DNA of 64,000 nucleotides, taken from assembly GCF_043641665.1 (NCBI RefSeq), contig NC_092194.1:12935298-12999297 (forward strand), written 5' to 3'. The notes under the pieces are model-generated. The model did not search any database. It worked only from the letters and a program-made list of their open reading frames with translations, and was not told where the DNA came from. Below, piece after piece: positions 48,341 to 59,549 of this stretch; positions within the stretch are counted from its first letter, which is position 1, and each line of letters starts with the position of its first letter. Position numbers and translations under genes: made by a program. The stretch is from Enoplosus armatus. Its lineage: Eukaryota; Chordata; Actinopteri; Centrarchiformes; Enoplosidae.

Positions 48341-48639
48341 AACCCTGCAGGGGAGAGCAAGGGAGCAGAACTTGGTGTAGATCACAAGGCCTCCTGAACA
48401 GAGGGATGTTTTATTTTAAATTCACATGCAAAGTTCAAAATGTGTATGTGGATTTAATTAGGACACACAGCGCACTGTGCTCAGTATATGAATAACCCAG
48501 GCAGATAGGGATAGCAAACCAGTAGCAGTGACAAGACATTTGACTTGTGAAACATGCCTAGGACAGTAGCATGGCATGCGTGTATCATATTCCGCCTTTC
48601 AACTCTCAATCATTTTTGGGTGGTTGACTTTTTTTCCCA

Positions 48640-48760
48640 TGGGCTTGTTGACTGGTGCGGATTGGACAGGTGGCATAGCATGGAGGAGAGCTGGCCATTT
48701 ACCAGCCAATAAAAATAGCTGTGGTCTCCATGATGTCACCGGTGAGTAAATCATAGCTGC
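48640..48760. promoter_or_regulatory. possible muscle enhancer upstream of vgll2
   Basis: Within 75 bases are an E-box CAGGTG (48667-48672), CCAAT (48706-48710), an A/T-rich MEF2-like ATAAAAATAG (48709-48718) and a CRE-like TGATGTCA (48731-48738). E-box plus MEF2 clusters are typical of skeletal muscle enhancers, and vgll2 is a muscle-expressed gene 4.7 kb downstream. Function is inferred. Confidence 0.35.
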
Positions 48761-48973
48761 TGACTGTAGGGGGAGAAATAAAACAAGAGAAAGAAAAGAG
48801 GGGCTTATTATTTTTTAAACAGTTTCATGTTCTTCCTTACCTGTCTGTGTGTCTCTTTTCCTACTTAATCCAATTTCACACTACACTGCTTTTTGTCTTC
48901 TTGCTTTCACTCCAAACCTGTATCAGTTCTCTGCACATGTTCCCACCTTTTCTTTTTACGTCTGCATGTTCAG

Positions 48974-49197
48974 CGGTATGTAAATCTACACAACCAGAAA
49001 GATGTTTAAAGACCAGACAACGAAAGAGCACGTTCCCCACGCCAAACCCCAATAACACCGCCATCTTCAGCCGGTCACACTGGCTGCAGTTGCCAGAAAG
49101 GGTGTACAAACTAAAGCCGGAGTCTGATCTCACTCCCATACCTGGCATTCTGAAGCCACAACACCATGCTGCCGATGTGGAACCTGATCAGTCGTAA
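48974..49197 (+). other. unassigned possible terminal coding exon
   Basis: A polypyrimidine tract and CATGTTCAG acceptor precede a frame that enters in phase 1 and runs about 74 codons to TAA. It includes the segments RSHWLQLPERVYKLKPESD and IPGILKPQ. An AATAAA follows at 49604. Amino-acid composition is ordinary rather than low-complexity. I do not recognise the protein and found no matching upstream exon. It may be a small lineage-specific gene or chance. Confidence 0.25.
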
Positions 49198-50441
49198 ATC
49201 TTCTCTGTTTGACCATGTGACATGCCAAATTTGTGATTCTGCCCCCTGTCCACCCTCTGCATCTCTTTCCCTCCACCTCCCTGCCACCCATGGTTCCCTT
49301 CTAACTGCAGCCCCCTTTGGCACACTGAGGCAGGAATGTCAGGCAGGAAGGTGACGATCCCACATGCCCAGATTAGTGTCTCTGTGTGCATCTTTCATGC
49401 GTTTCTGCGTGTTCCTTTGGCTTTATGTGTGTGTTTGTATGCGAAAGTGTGAATTTGTGATTGTGTGTGCATAACTCCAGTGACCCAGTGGCAGCATGGC
49501 GGCAGGGTACCCTCAGTAATAGGATGTTAGGAATGTAGCACTTGTCAGCCTCTCAAAGGATGCTGTTAATTCACATTCTGTCCGTTTCAGAGGGTTAACC
49601 TTTAATAAACATTTAACATTGTATGCATTTACCTGTGTAAAAGCTATCTCTGTGTTACTGTGTGTTGTATGAATTAAAGTGTACAAATTTCTTCCTTACA
49701 TTACTGGCATTTGAGGTTAGGTTGACGTGCTGCAGCTGTTTATTGCACATTTTCTCAACAAATTCAACTTGTATGTGAGTTAAAGGCAAATCAATCAATA
49801 TAGATTTCATAAAACAATAACAGAATGGCATGAATATTGATATGATGAGACAATATTTTTGGGGATGATTTTAGGTATTTTATGAATATATTTCAAGAGA
49901 TATTTGAGAAAAGAGAAATTGCTGCATTAACTGAACTGCGATGTAACATTTCAGACCAGGAGAAGATAATCACAATGTTTTCAATAACCCAAATCCCAGA
50001 CGATATCTTCTTCACATAGATACATTGTGACTGTTAAAGCAGTAACATGTTTTCTGTGATCCTAATCAGGTTTTATGTCCCTGCAAGCTGGTTTTCAAAC
50101 TGTGCTGCCATGAACTGAAACCAATGACTAGCCTAGAAGGTAGTAAAAATGTGTTAATGTAAAAACTAAGGCCTAGGCATCCCGTGGAAAATAGCTGGCA
50201 GTAATGTAAAGTGTGCATGATTTGTAATGAATGACCTAAAACAAATATGATCCTTGAAAAATTTAACTGACTTCTAGTCTCTCCTTGTCTCTGGCATGCT
50301 GGGCCCTGGTGGTCTGTGTGGACAATGAGGGAGTTGTTTTAGGGAGAAAATAGCTGCACACTTGCACATTCTATCACAGTAGATTTATCACCAACATTTG
50401 TGTAGCAGGATGAATGAGCCAAACCTGTCCATATGTGGCCC

Positions 50442-50442
<1 letters not shown>

Positions 50443-50480
<38 letters not shown>
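50443..50480. repeat. (GT)n microsatellite
   Basis: About 38 bases of GT. Confidence 0.95.
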
Positions 50481-50482
<2 letters not shown>

Positions 50483-53179
50483 CAGTGCGTCTGTGTTTCC
50501 GACGACACTTAGTGATGATTTTGAACAGCTGAGATGAGTTTGTGTGGAACTGGACAACGGGGCAGCTGTACATCTCTGTCTTGGACATATACACACACAA
50601 AGACACACTCAGGCACAGACACACATACACACTGATGCATATAAACAACAGTGGAATCCTGAGGTCCGACCCCCTTGGGACCGAGCCAGACTGAGACCTT
50701 AATAAAGGCCTTGTTGTTTCAGGAGGTAGCTTGTATGGTTTCAGGTTCATATATCAACAAGCCCCATATTATAGACCACTACCATAAGCTTTCTGATCGC
50801 ATTGTCCTGATTTTCATTTACATACATGATTCTTCAATAGTTTTTTACATTACAACAATTTGATGGTCCTGTAAAAGTACACGTGTGCACTTATTTCTTT
50901 AATGTACTGGCATTTGTAGCATAGAGTATAAACTATTAATGGTGGTGTTGCAATGTGAATAGTGGTCTAAATAAAACCAGGTTGCCATTACTACCTCAAC
51001 CGGCCCTGCAACATCTCAGCCAATGAGAAACTTTGCCTGGTCAGACCTCTTTTAAGAGAGGTGGGGCCTAGATGTTCTGCAGGGTCACAAGGAGTGATGT
51101 AACCTGTGTTTATTTTCAGCATATACACGTATACACGTATACACGTAGACACACAGACACCTCCACACACGCTTACACACACGCAGACACACACAAGAGC
51201 AACTGCAGACTCTTGCACATAATGTTCTATATATGCAAAGATTTTAGCATGCACAGTTCAGTATCATTGACAAACACAAATGTGTCTGACTTAGTTTTGG
51301 ACTTTGGGATCTCTGCTATGTTTCTGCAAGCTGGTTGTCTCTCTTGCCCTCTTCCTAGTTTGGTCAGTCGACGACAAGTGTTGCGGCGCGTATGTGCACA
51401 TGCGCCGTCATTGGTACATTGGCAATTAACAGTAGAGGGTGGCTGTTCCAGGGGGAACATGGGGCGATTAAATAGAGAAAAGGTGTGTGTATCACCAGCG
51501 AAGACAAGTGGGATGGAGAGGCAGCGACAGAAAGAGAGACAGAGACACAGAGAGAAATTTAGTCATGGCCATTAATACTAATAGTGGCCTCCCTTCCCTT
51601 CTGTCAGCTGCAGCTGTTGATCACGCTGGTGTAACATTGAGCTCTCTAGCATTGCATCACTCTCTTTCTCCGTGACTCCAATTCTGTCCTGCATTACCCT
51701 GCATGTGTATGGATCTAGCAGCCCATATTGCACATCATACTGCAATGCTAATGGACTGTGGTCTGTGGATTTACACAATTCAGTCTTTTCATGAATTTGT
51801 TTTTGAAACTGACACACTATGTTGATGTTCTACTGAGGCTACTTGCAATACAATACTGTACAATTTACAGTATTATATTGCAGGGCTATGCTGTAAAATC
51901 AGTTTATCAAAACAGTGATGCAAGACCAGGTTAAAGCGAGAACTACAGTGTTGCATGTCTGCTTTATCCACTGCTATTTATGAGCATGTTTGATTCATTA
52001 GCATGCCAATAACCTGCCACTGGTTATTCATACTATGTGTGATGTATGCATAGCGAGATGTTGGTCATGTTCTCCATCTAGAGAACGCAGCAGAGGGACG
52101 ATGTAACTTCCCGAGGAGCTCGTCCACTCGCATACATCAGAGACATTCCACCTCATCTGACACTCGTCCATGGAATTCTGCAAATTTTCCACACTATTCT
52201 CCCAGGCACACAGGCAAGTGCCTGTCAAAAAGACTGGCATGCCCAAACATCAGGCACCTGTAAACCCTTAAAACAAGAGAAATACACTGCAATTTCTGGC
52301 AAATGCATCTAACTTTTTGTTTATCAAGTTTAATGTTTTCAAGATGCACTCTTTTGGTCGTTTTGTACATGGATGCACAATGACGTCTGTGCTCCTGTGG
52401 TGTTTGTGATTGTCATCGGGTATGTTTGTGTGTGTGTGTGAAAATATCTTTTTGTTTGCACTGCTGATAGGTGATAATTTGTCATAGATTTGTGCAGAGT
52501 CCCTTTCTCCTCTGTGTCGGTATGACCAGTGTATGCAACCTATAGTTGACACCTATGTGTCATTCTGGGAACACACCAAATACTTCAGATGACTTGAGGG
52601 TTTACTTGGCAACCAATGGCTGTTTTAAGACCATGGATACACTTTCAGCTTGGACTGAGCACAAAGTTTTCAAGTATCCACAGTACATGGAAAGAAATAA
52701 AAAGTCACTGAATCACAGGTATCATGTGCTCATTGTTGTGTGGCTAGTTATTAAGCTCAATGACTTCATCCAAATCTATTTGTGTAACTGGATGACATTC
52801 TATTTAACCTTTATTTTACACCAGGATTAAGAAGTTGTGGAGCCATAATTAGTCACAGGTTGTTTCCAGCTTTTCTAGAAAAAACTTTAGCCTATATTTG
52901 AATGGAAATTTTGCAATCCCAGACATTGACATGATTTACTTTTGACAGCTCACACCCTTACAATGATTACTGCTTTTAGCCAATTCATTTTTAATATCAA
53001 AGGAAACATGTTCGTTTGCTCGTGTGTGAAATCAATAATCTATAGCTATAGATGTTGCGCGATAGTGGGAGTGCTGGTGGTGTGGTGGTGGTGATGTGGG
53101 GGATGGAGGGCTGGTAAAGGTGGGAGGGGTTGACACAGAGATGTACAGGACAGGACACCCTCATGCTTGCTCCATAACC

Positions 53180-53405
53180 CTCACCACATTTTGCTGCCGC
53201 AGCTGTTGTGGCGCACACAGGGAGCGGAGAGGTGCGCTCCTTCTGGGGTGACTATGTCGAGTCTGGCAAGAGCTTTTTCACGCTGATCAGCGACCACCGA
53301 GCCCGTTTCTCTTCGGCAAAGAAAAGCCCCCAAAACGGAATGTTGTCACTCTCTCTCTCAGCAAGCTCGGCTTTTACAGAACAGTGAAGACACCGCTCAT
53401 TTACC
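53180..53405 (+). promoter_or_regulatory. vgll2 promoter and 5' UTR
   Basis: A CpG-containing stretch just upstream of the vgll2 start codon, with an E-box CAGCTG near 53200 and a TEAD-type GGAATGT at 53337-53343. TEAD proteins are the partners of the encoded cofactor, so feedback is possible. No TATA box is clear. Confidence 0.45.
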
Positions 53406-53492
53406 ATGAGCTGTTTGGATGTTATGTACCCAGCCTATGGACATTACGCACCGTACGCACCGTCTGCTCCTGCTTTCATCAATAGCTTACAG
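53406..53492 (+). CDS. vgll2: vgll2 coding exon 1
   Basis: Twenty-nine codons, MSCLDVMYPAYGHYAPYAPS and then APAFINSLQ, ending CAG before GTAGGAAG in phase 0. The first residues match VGLL2 orthologues and fix the start. Confidence 0.93.
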
Positions 53493-56400
53493 GTAGGAAG
53501 TGAGCAAATATTTAAAGTTTTTTTTCCTTCTTCTTATTTCCAGTGTTAGCGGGGAGATGGGGGTGGATGGGGTGAGGAACAACTATTAGGCTAGTTCATG
53601 CAGTTTGTGCGTAAAAGCAAATAACCTGATGGGGGAAAAAATCGTTCAGTGTTTTGTGTTTGTAAGTATTCGTTTGGTTTAATAAGTCATTAATGAACAT
53701 ATATATTGTTAGTGCCTCTGTTTGCGTCTAACCAAACACTTAAGTCTTCTGCACCCACAAAACTCATATCTTGATGCACTCACGCTCGCTCACGCGCACG
53801 CACACACGCACACACACACACGCACACACACACACACACACAAACAGTGCTGCCACACACAAAGAAAAACATTATGTCAAAGTGTCTCATAGACAGCTCC
53901 AGAACTGTCCTCTGCAGCACCTGTCTTAACCCTCTCCCTGCTCCCCCCCCCCAGCAGGCTCCCACAGGTCTGAGCAGAACTTCTTCTCACTGCCGGGATT
54001 TTATGGATACTCCCAGGGGTCCCGAGGGGATGTCTGGGGGCCCAGGCACTGGAGGATCAACTTCCTCCTCATCTTCATCCAGCTCTTCCTCATCCTCCTA
54101 CACGCCTGCAGCTTTAAGGCCAGAGGAGGGCCCCAAGGAGAAGCAGGAGGCCCCTGAGGCAGAGTACCTGACTTCTCGCTGTGTCCTCTTCACCTACTAT
54201 CAGGGAGACATCAGCAGCGTGGTGGACGAGCACTTCTCCAGGGCCCTCAGCTCCTACATGGATAGAGAGGGCAAACGGCGGACATCAGACCAACAGGGCA
54301 CAGGTATACCACATTGTCCATACGTAAAGACTATTTATACAAATGAAGGTGCACACCTGTCCTTGTGTGTGTAATGCAAAAGTCCATAATTACAGAAAAA
54401 GATGGTGTCCATTAATAGTAATGAAAAGATTTAACAAAAACACAATCTCTACTCAATGCTATGTCCAGCGTGTGAATAGAAAGAAAACAACCACCATTGT
54501 ATTTTGCAAAATCATTAATCAATTATTTTTTCATAAGATTCATTAGAGTCCCAATCTGAATGGTATTGAAACAGTTAAGCTGACTTACAACGATCTTCAC
54601 AACAAATGTTTTTCATGTTTCAAGTGATTCACGCCACCCTGACAAAAGTTGGGTGAACTGAGTTTAGGTTGGTTTTGCCCTCCACTACACCTCTGCACTT
54701 CCATAATTACCCTTTATTTATGTGAGCACAGGTGCCACAGTTGTCTGTGTGGTGTCTTACGCTTGCTTTTGAGGCCACACAGCGTGAGTTGACAGTTCTG
54801 CAGAGCACAGCAGAGTGCCAGACAGGTGATGTGATCTGGTGACAGGACTGAAGAGCTGCTTGTTGGGACGGTTGTCCCTGGAGAGGTCGGGGAGTAGGGT
54901 TCAGAGGTCATGGAGGTCAGGGGCTGTTGGGAGTCAAAAGGGACTTTTTTTGACTCTGGTTAGGTTACCTTTTAATGAAAAGCAAGAGAAAGCATGTGGA
55001 CTTAGATTGTTTTAGGCTTTGAGGTGAAAAATACGGAATCCAAAAATGATTAGAGGCAACTTTCAAATGACAGGCTTGAAGTTTAAGCATTACATTGTCT
55101 TGTCTGGTATGCTTTGGCAACCTTGCCACTGCAGACACTGCTGGGATTATTGTGAGTTATGATAAAGAACATTTTCTTAAAAGCAAAAAAACAAACACAT
55201 AATTCTTAATTATTATTGTTATTATTTAAAATTAGCAACATTATTAGATGTAGTCATTTTCAAATCTTCTGCAGATGCTGAAGTCTCTTTCTACCAGCAG
55301 CCTGCAGATGTCCCTTGGATATCCATATAGGGCCTATAGCCTCTACTCTCTCCCTCTCTCTGCTGTCGCCGTTAGTCTCTTTCCTAGTTCAGTCGGACGT
55401 CTTCATTTCGGCACTAACACACTCTTCCTGCCTCACAACAGATGCTATGTTTATACATGGCCGTAAGCGCACAGCCTCGCCAGCGTATCCCCTTCAAACG
55501 TCTCTGCGGCTGCCATTCTGACTCTCGCTCCAGCTCTTGCCCCACAATGGTTGCTCAGGCAGTTGCCTGCCTGCCTGTCAGATTTATATGTGCTGTGGTC
55601 TGTGTGACAGGGGCAGAGGGAAACACTACCTCTCAGGGTGCTGCATGGTGTCTTTTTTCAGAGGAATATCTAAATATAAAAGTATACTGCTAAAAACATA
55701 TAATGGCTCGCTGACATTCTGTCAAGGGCGAGTAGAGGGGGGAGCAGAGAAAACAACAGGTGGGGGTGCAGGAGACAGAAGAGAGGGGCGGCGGGTGCTA
55801 GCACAGGGCCAGAGTTGCGTGTCTGAGTGTGTGTGTGTGTGTGTATCCATGAGTGTGTTGTGAGACTTTCAGAAGTAGTGGGCTGACATGAGAGTGAGAG
55901 ATGTCACCACAGCGAGTGATTTAAGGCTCTTTGAGCCTTGGGCTCCCTCCAGGTCAGAGTGTCTGCCTTATATAGATAGGATATAGGCACGTCTCTCTTT
56001 CTACCTTTCTCTCCGTCACTCTCTTTCTCTCTCTCTGTCGTCTGTCTGCTAGAACATGGTTGTGTTTATTTCTGTGTCTTGTTGGGGCTAGGGCTGTGTG
56101 ACAGCATGATCCAATGAGGAAGATATCTGGGCCAGAGGGTGTAGCAGTCATGTGAGTGACATCTACATTTTAGCACGGGTTGCTCCTCTTGCACAAATCC
56201 AGCTTTTCCATTTGTCTCTATAAATCAAGTGATTCACCACACAGTTGTGCAACGGTTCGTTACTTGGCCTAATGCGTTTGTTGGTTATCCTCCTCCCCCC
56301 TCTCCACCTCCCTCCTCCATTAGATACCCCTTCACCTAGCAGTCGACGAAGCTTCCCCCCATCCTTCTGGGACAGTAACTACACCTCGCCCCAGAGCCGC

Positions 56401-57441
56401 TCCCACTGTGAGACGGGTGCACCTTCCTATTCCATGGACCCATACGCATCAGGGCTGCACCCGGGCCTGCCGCACCCACACGCTCATCCCCACTCCCACC
56501 CTCACCCACCAGAGAGCTGGGGCTATCCACAGGCCCAAGCCTACGGACCCCCACGGCCTCTCCACGAACTGTATTCACCGTCGGCTTTGGAGCCCCACTA
56601 CGGGGCCCTGCTCATGCCCACGGTGAGGCCACCTCATCTCCCTACCTTGCCAAGCCACTATGAAGTGAGCAAGCTGGAGCCCACTGCCTCCTGGCCTGGC
56701 CTGCTTCCCCCAGGAGACGTCAGCCAGACGCTGGCACTCAACATGGATGCAGGTACCCACTCAACCGTGTCAGGCTTTTGTAAATACTGTGTGGACAATA
56801 CAAGTGTTCCTTTACTTACCGTTTATAAAATGTCTCTAATCAATCCAGAAAATCTGAAAATACAAAGAACGACACTATAAAGATATAATGCAAATGGAAA
56901 ATTCAGATTATTTATGGTCACAAAAATATGAGAAACAAATGTAATATTTTTCTATGCTGTACATGTAAGTGTCAAGTATAGCACATAATGAGAGCATGCT
57001 GTTAAATAGCTAAAAACTGTTTAGCCATGTTATTCTGGGTCATGAGTATTGATATTGATATTATTTAATTAATCACAGAAGAAACACATGCCTTCTGACA
57101 ACCATTCACACAAACGCAATCACACCTGCATCAACTTTCAACCCTTGCGACACCCTCTGTATGAAACACATGCAGATGCATACACTTGTGATGTTGAATG
57201 CCCTAAGCCCAGCCATAGACACTCCTACGCGTGCTCTCACACACACACACATACACACACAATACATCATAATCATCACAGAAGCTCTCTTTTCCCCCCT
57301 CTAAAACAGGATGTTTGGCAAAAGTAGGCTCCATGACAACCTGTGTTCTGTTGTTCCCCTTTGTTCTCCTCATTGTTTTCCTGTCCTTTTTTCTCAGGCC
57401 TCCAGCAGCACAAGAAAGGCAAGGAGCTGTACTGGTTCTAA
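53406..57441 (+). CDS. vgll2: vgll2, vestigial-like transcription cofactor (complete, four coding exons)
   Basis: Vestigial-like proteins bind TEAD factors through a Tondu motif and replace YAP/TAZ on the same surface; VGLL2 acts in the nucleus of skeletal muscle precursors and in pharyngeal tissue. Exons 53406-53492, 53955-54303, 56324-56752 and 57398-57441 join in frame (phases 0, 1, 1) into 909 bases, 302 residues. The start MSCLDVMYPAYG is that of VGLL2; VGLL3 begins MSCAEVMY. The Tondu core is at 103-127, within SRCVLFTYYQGDISSVVDEH then FSRAL. Other marks are a 12-serine run (66-77), the RRSFPPSFWDSNY segment, a His/Pro-rich stretch, EPHYGALLMP and the end LQQHKKGKELYWF. Teleosts have two vgll2 copies; I cannot say which this is. 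Confidence 0.93.
53800..53843. repeat. (CA)n microsatellite with CG interruptions
   Basis: About 44 bases in vgll2 intron 1. Confidence 0.93.
53955..54303 (+). CDS. vgll2: vgll2 coding exon 2 (Tondu motif)
   Basis: The exon starts after a poly-C tract and CCAG, reads QAPTGLSRTSSHCRDFMD and ends GGCACAG before GTATAC (phase 1). It contains the poly-Ser run and the whole TEAD-binding Tondu motif. The acceptor is a CAGCAG tandem, so the first Gln (53955-53957) may be optional. Confidence 0.92.
54304..56323. other. vgll2 intron 2
   Basis: An intron of 2.0 kb without further exons that I can support. Low-complexity CT/GT sequence is present near 55.8 and 56.0 kb. Confidence 0.8.
56324..56752 (+). 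CDS. vgll2: vgll2 coding exon 3
   Basis: A CCATTAG acceptor and GTACCC donor, phase 1 at both ends. It encodes DTPSPSSRRSFPPSFWDSNY, a His/Pro-rich stretch, HELYSPSALEPHYGALLMP and LALNMDA. The SFP-SFW and YG-LLMP motifs are shared with other VGLL2/VGLL3 proteins. Confidence 0.93.
57398..57441 (+). CDS. vgll2: vgll2 terminal coding exon 4
   Basis: A strong TTTTTTCTCAG acceptor leads into LQQHKKGKELYWF and TAA. The ending resembles the LQHQDKSKESPWY end of VGLL3, which supports it as the ancestral C-terminus of this subfamily. The 3' UTR follows. Confidence 0.88.
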
Positions 57442-58087
57442 CGAGCCCTTCAGTCACATTGACCAGCCATTACCAGATCCAATTAGTCCCTGGACCTGCT
57501 CCGCTATTGAAGCAGCGTGTCCCTTTATCCCCCCACACACTCCATCCCCGTCTATCCACCCCCTTCTCTCTGCTCCTGGCCTCCCCTGCCAGTATACAGC
57601 CTTGCTCCAGGTCGACGTGTGTGCACCATGGAGATAAAGCAGAGAGAGGGAGAGAGGGAGAAAAGAGGGAGAGAGACACTGTCTGTAATCTGTGCTGTTG
57701 CTCCTCTCTTTCGCATCTCTCTTCCACTCTCTCTCCCGCCGCTGCCGGTGCAGCACAGACCTTGGCAAGGTGCGAGCCACAGTGACCTGTTTGGACTGAG
57801 AAAGACAGGATCACAACAGACTTTTGCAGAGGACAGAGAGATAGAGGGATGAATGGAGGGACAGAGGGATGAATAGCGGCTAGCAGGGATTCCCTCCAAC
57901 GTCCCTGGTTATCTCTGTCTCCTGTTCTTTGTTGGTACAGTGGTTGTCATCATCCACTTATCTGCATTTCACAAATGCCACATGCAGTGATAAACAGGAG
58001 CAGCGATTATGGCGGTTTATGCTTTGTGACTGTCATCATGATGCCTTTTCTTTTTTTTGGTTGTTATTATATAATTTTGCTCTCTGA

Positions 58088-58093
58088 AATAAA
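58088..58093 (+). terminator. vgll2 proximal poly(A) signal AATAAA
   Basis: AATAAA in the context CTGAAATAAAGTGTTTC followed by GT-rich sequence (ATTGGTGTTTATGTGC), a good proximal cleavage region. Confidence 0.6.
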
Positions 58094-58492
58094 GTGTTTC
58101 TATTTATTGGTGTTTATGTGCATTTCTAAAATGTTTGGTTAGGCCAGTGTTCTGAAATGATTGTGAATCAGTTTATTGTGTTTTATAAAAGAGAGAGAGG
58201 TGATTGAGATGACCACACCATGTGTTTCTGGTGGAGCTTGTCATCCGTCTATGAAGGAACCTTTTGTGGAGAATAAACGTAATTTCTTAAAAACATATCA
58301 AAAAATGTGTCCAGTTCCAAAAGTCTTTGTTTGCTCTGGACACAGACAGACTCAAAGATTGTGTTCTTTCAATTCGATAACGATGTTCCATTTTAGTTCT
58401 TTATTTCTCTGTCATTCTTGGATGTTTTGAATTTGGACTGAATCATTTTGGGGTTTTTTTGTGTGTGTGTCATTTCTCAAGATTGTGATGTC

Positions 58493-58498
58493 AATAAA
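58493..58498 (+). terminator. vgll2 distal poly(A) signal AATAAA
   Basis: A second AATAAA about 400 bases farther on (GTCAATAAATATTT), so two 3' UTR lengths are possible. Confidence 0.45.
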
Positions 58499-59024
58499 TA
58501 TTTTTATGGTAAATTGCCAAATCTCCTAAATGTTTACCTTGCATGACATTATAAGTAATAGTATCTGAGCTACTAATTTAAATGACATTGTAAGTGTAGA
58601 AATAAATACTTCCAGAGCACAAATACTAAAATAATATTCAAGAGATGTGTCCCAATATTGGGCAGAAAACACTCAATGGAGGCTGTTAGATTAGTTCCTG
58701 ATTTTACACACTGATACATAAAGTGTGTTGACATTTTAGTCGCTGTGTGAATCCTACAGACAGTAGCTCAGCCAGATGTGACATACACTATGCAATGTGT
58801 CTTATTTAAAAGGCCTTCCATTTGAATTCCTGCTCGCATTCACACTTTGTCACCTATAAAGTGGGAACGAGTGGTGAATGCCAGCAATGTGTAACCAGAG
58901 AAGAAGCCAGCCGTCCCAGCTATGCACCAAATGTTGCTGTGTTATTGATCCGATAATCAGATTATGTGCTAAGGTATGCCAGTCTGGGCCACCGTCACAA
59001 TTTAGCGGCTGTTATGTGTGACCC

Positions 59025-59040
59025 CCACTAGAGAGCAGCC
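59025..59040 (+). promoter_or_regulatory. CTCF-like motif, plus orientation
   Basis: CCACTAGAGAGCAGCC agrees with the CTCF core (CCASYAGRKGGCAGC) at 14 of its 15 positions. It lies in a conserved-looking block at 58.84-59.10 kb. Confidence 0.4.
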
Positions 59041-59530
59041 AAGTATGTGATTGGCTCTAAGCTGAGGAAACATGTAGAGTAATGAAATTAGAAGAGTTTA
59101 CCAGGGATAGCGTTCCTCTCAGTTTCCCATGCCAAGCATCTTACGGCCTTTTCACACTAGTATTGTCACTGGGCCTGAGGGTTTCCTTTTCACACCGGAC
59201 CCTACGGGATCTACTCCATAGTTAGTATGCACCCACAGCTATTGTCACATTATATTACTTAGATGTCAATAAACTCTACATAGCATTAATAATAGCCATG
59301 TTAACCATCAATCTGTAACAGTTTATATGAAGGAAACTCACTTTTAAACAAATGTAGTCATTATGGAAGCTGACCATTACAGTGATGAAAATTTAAATTG
59401 TCATAAGAAGCAGCATAAGAAGCAGCAGAAACAGTACTATAAATACATTTCATTACTGACATAAACATAAATGTGTGGGAGCTGTGTTAATTATGAACAG
59501 AAATACTGTGGAAGCAAAGCATAAGGAAAT

Positions 59531-59545
59531 GCTGCCCTCTCCTGG
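59531..59545 (-). promoter_or_regulatory. CTCF-like motif, minus orientation
   Basis: On the minus strand CCAGGAGAGGGCAGC agrees with the CTCF core at 14 of 15 positions. It is 500 bases from, and convergent with, the plus-strand site. Confidence 0.4.
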
Positions 59546-59549
59546 TGTG

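Larger units (their letters stand above)
47448..53180. other. intergenic DNA upstream of vgll2
   Basis: Apart from the unassigned exon candidate, the repeats and the possible enhancer listed above, I see no supported gene. A short tract at about 52.80-52.83 kb resembles the TTTAACCTTTATTTTAC motif of a common fish repeat. An ACATTCCA TEAD-type site lies at 52143-52150. Confidence 0.55.
57442..58520 (+). other. vgll2: vgll2 3' untranslated region (approximate)
   Basis: Sequence from the stop to the distal poly(A) signal, with GA-rich tracts near 57.64 kb. The several 80-160 residue frames at 57.3-57.9 kb on both strands overlap this UTR and look like low-complexity artefacts. Confidence 0.5.

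Noticed and set aside
56245..56880. A 211-codon frame as a free-standing gene
   Set aside because: It is vgll2 exon 3 extended into both introns.
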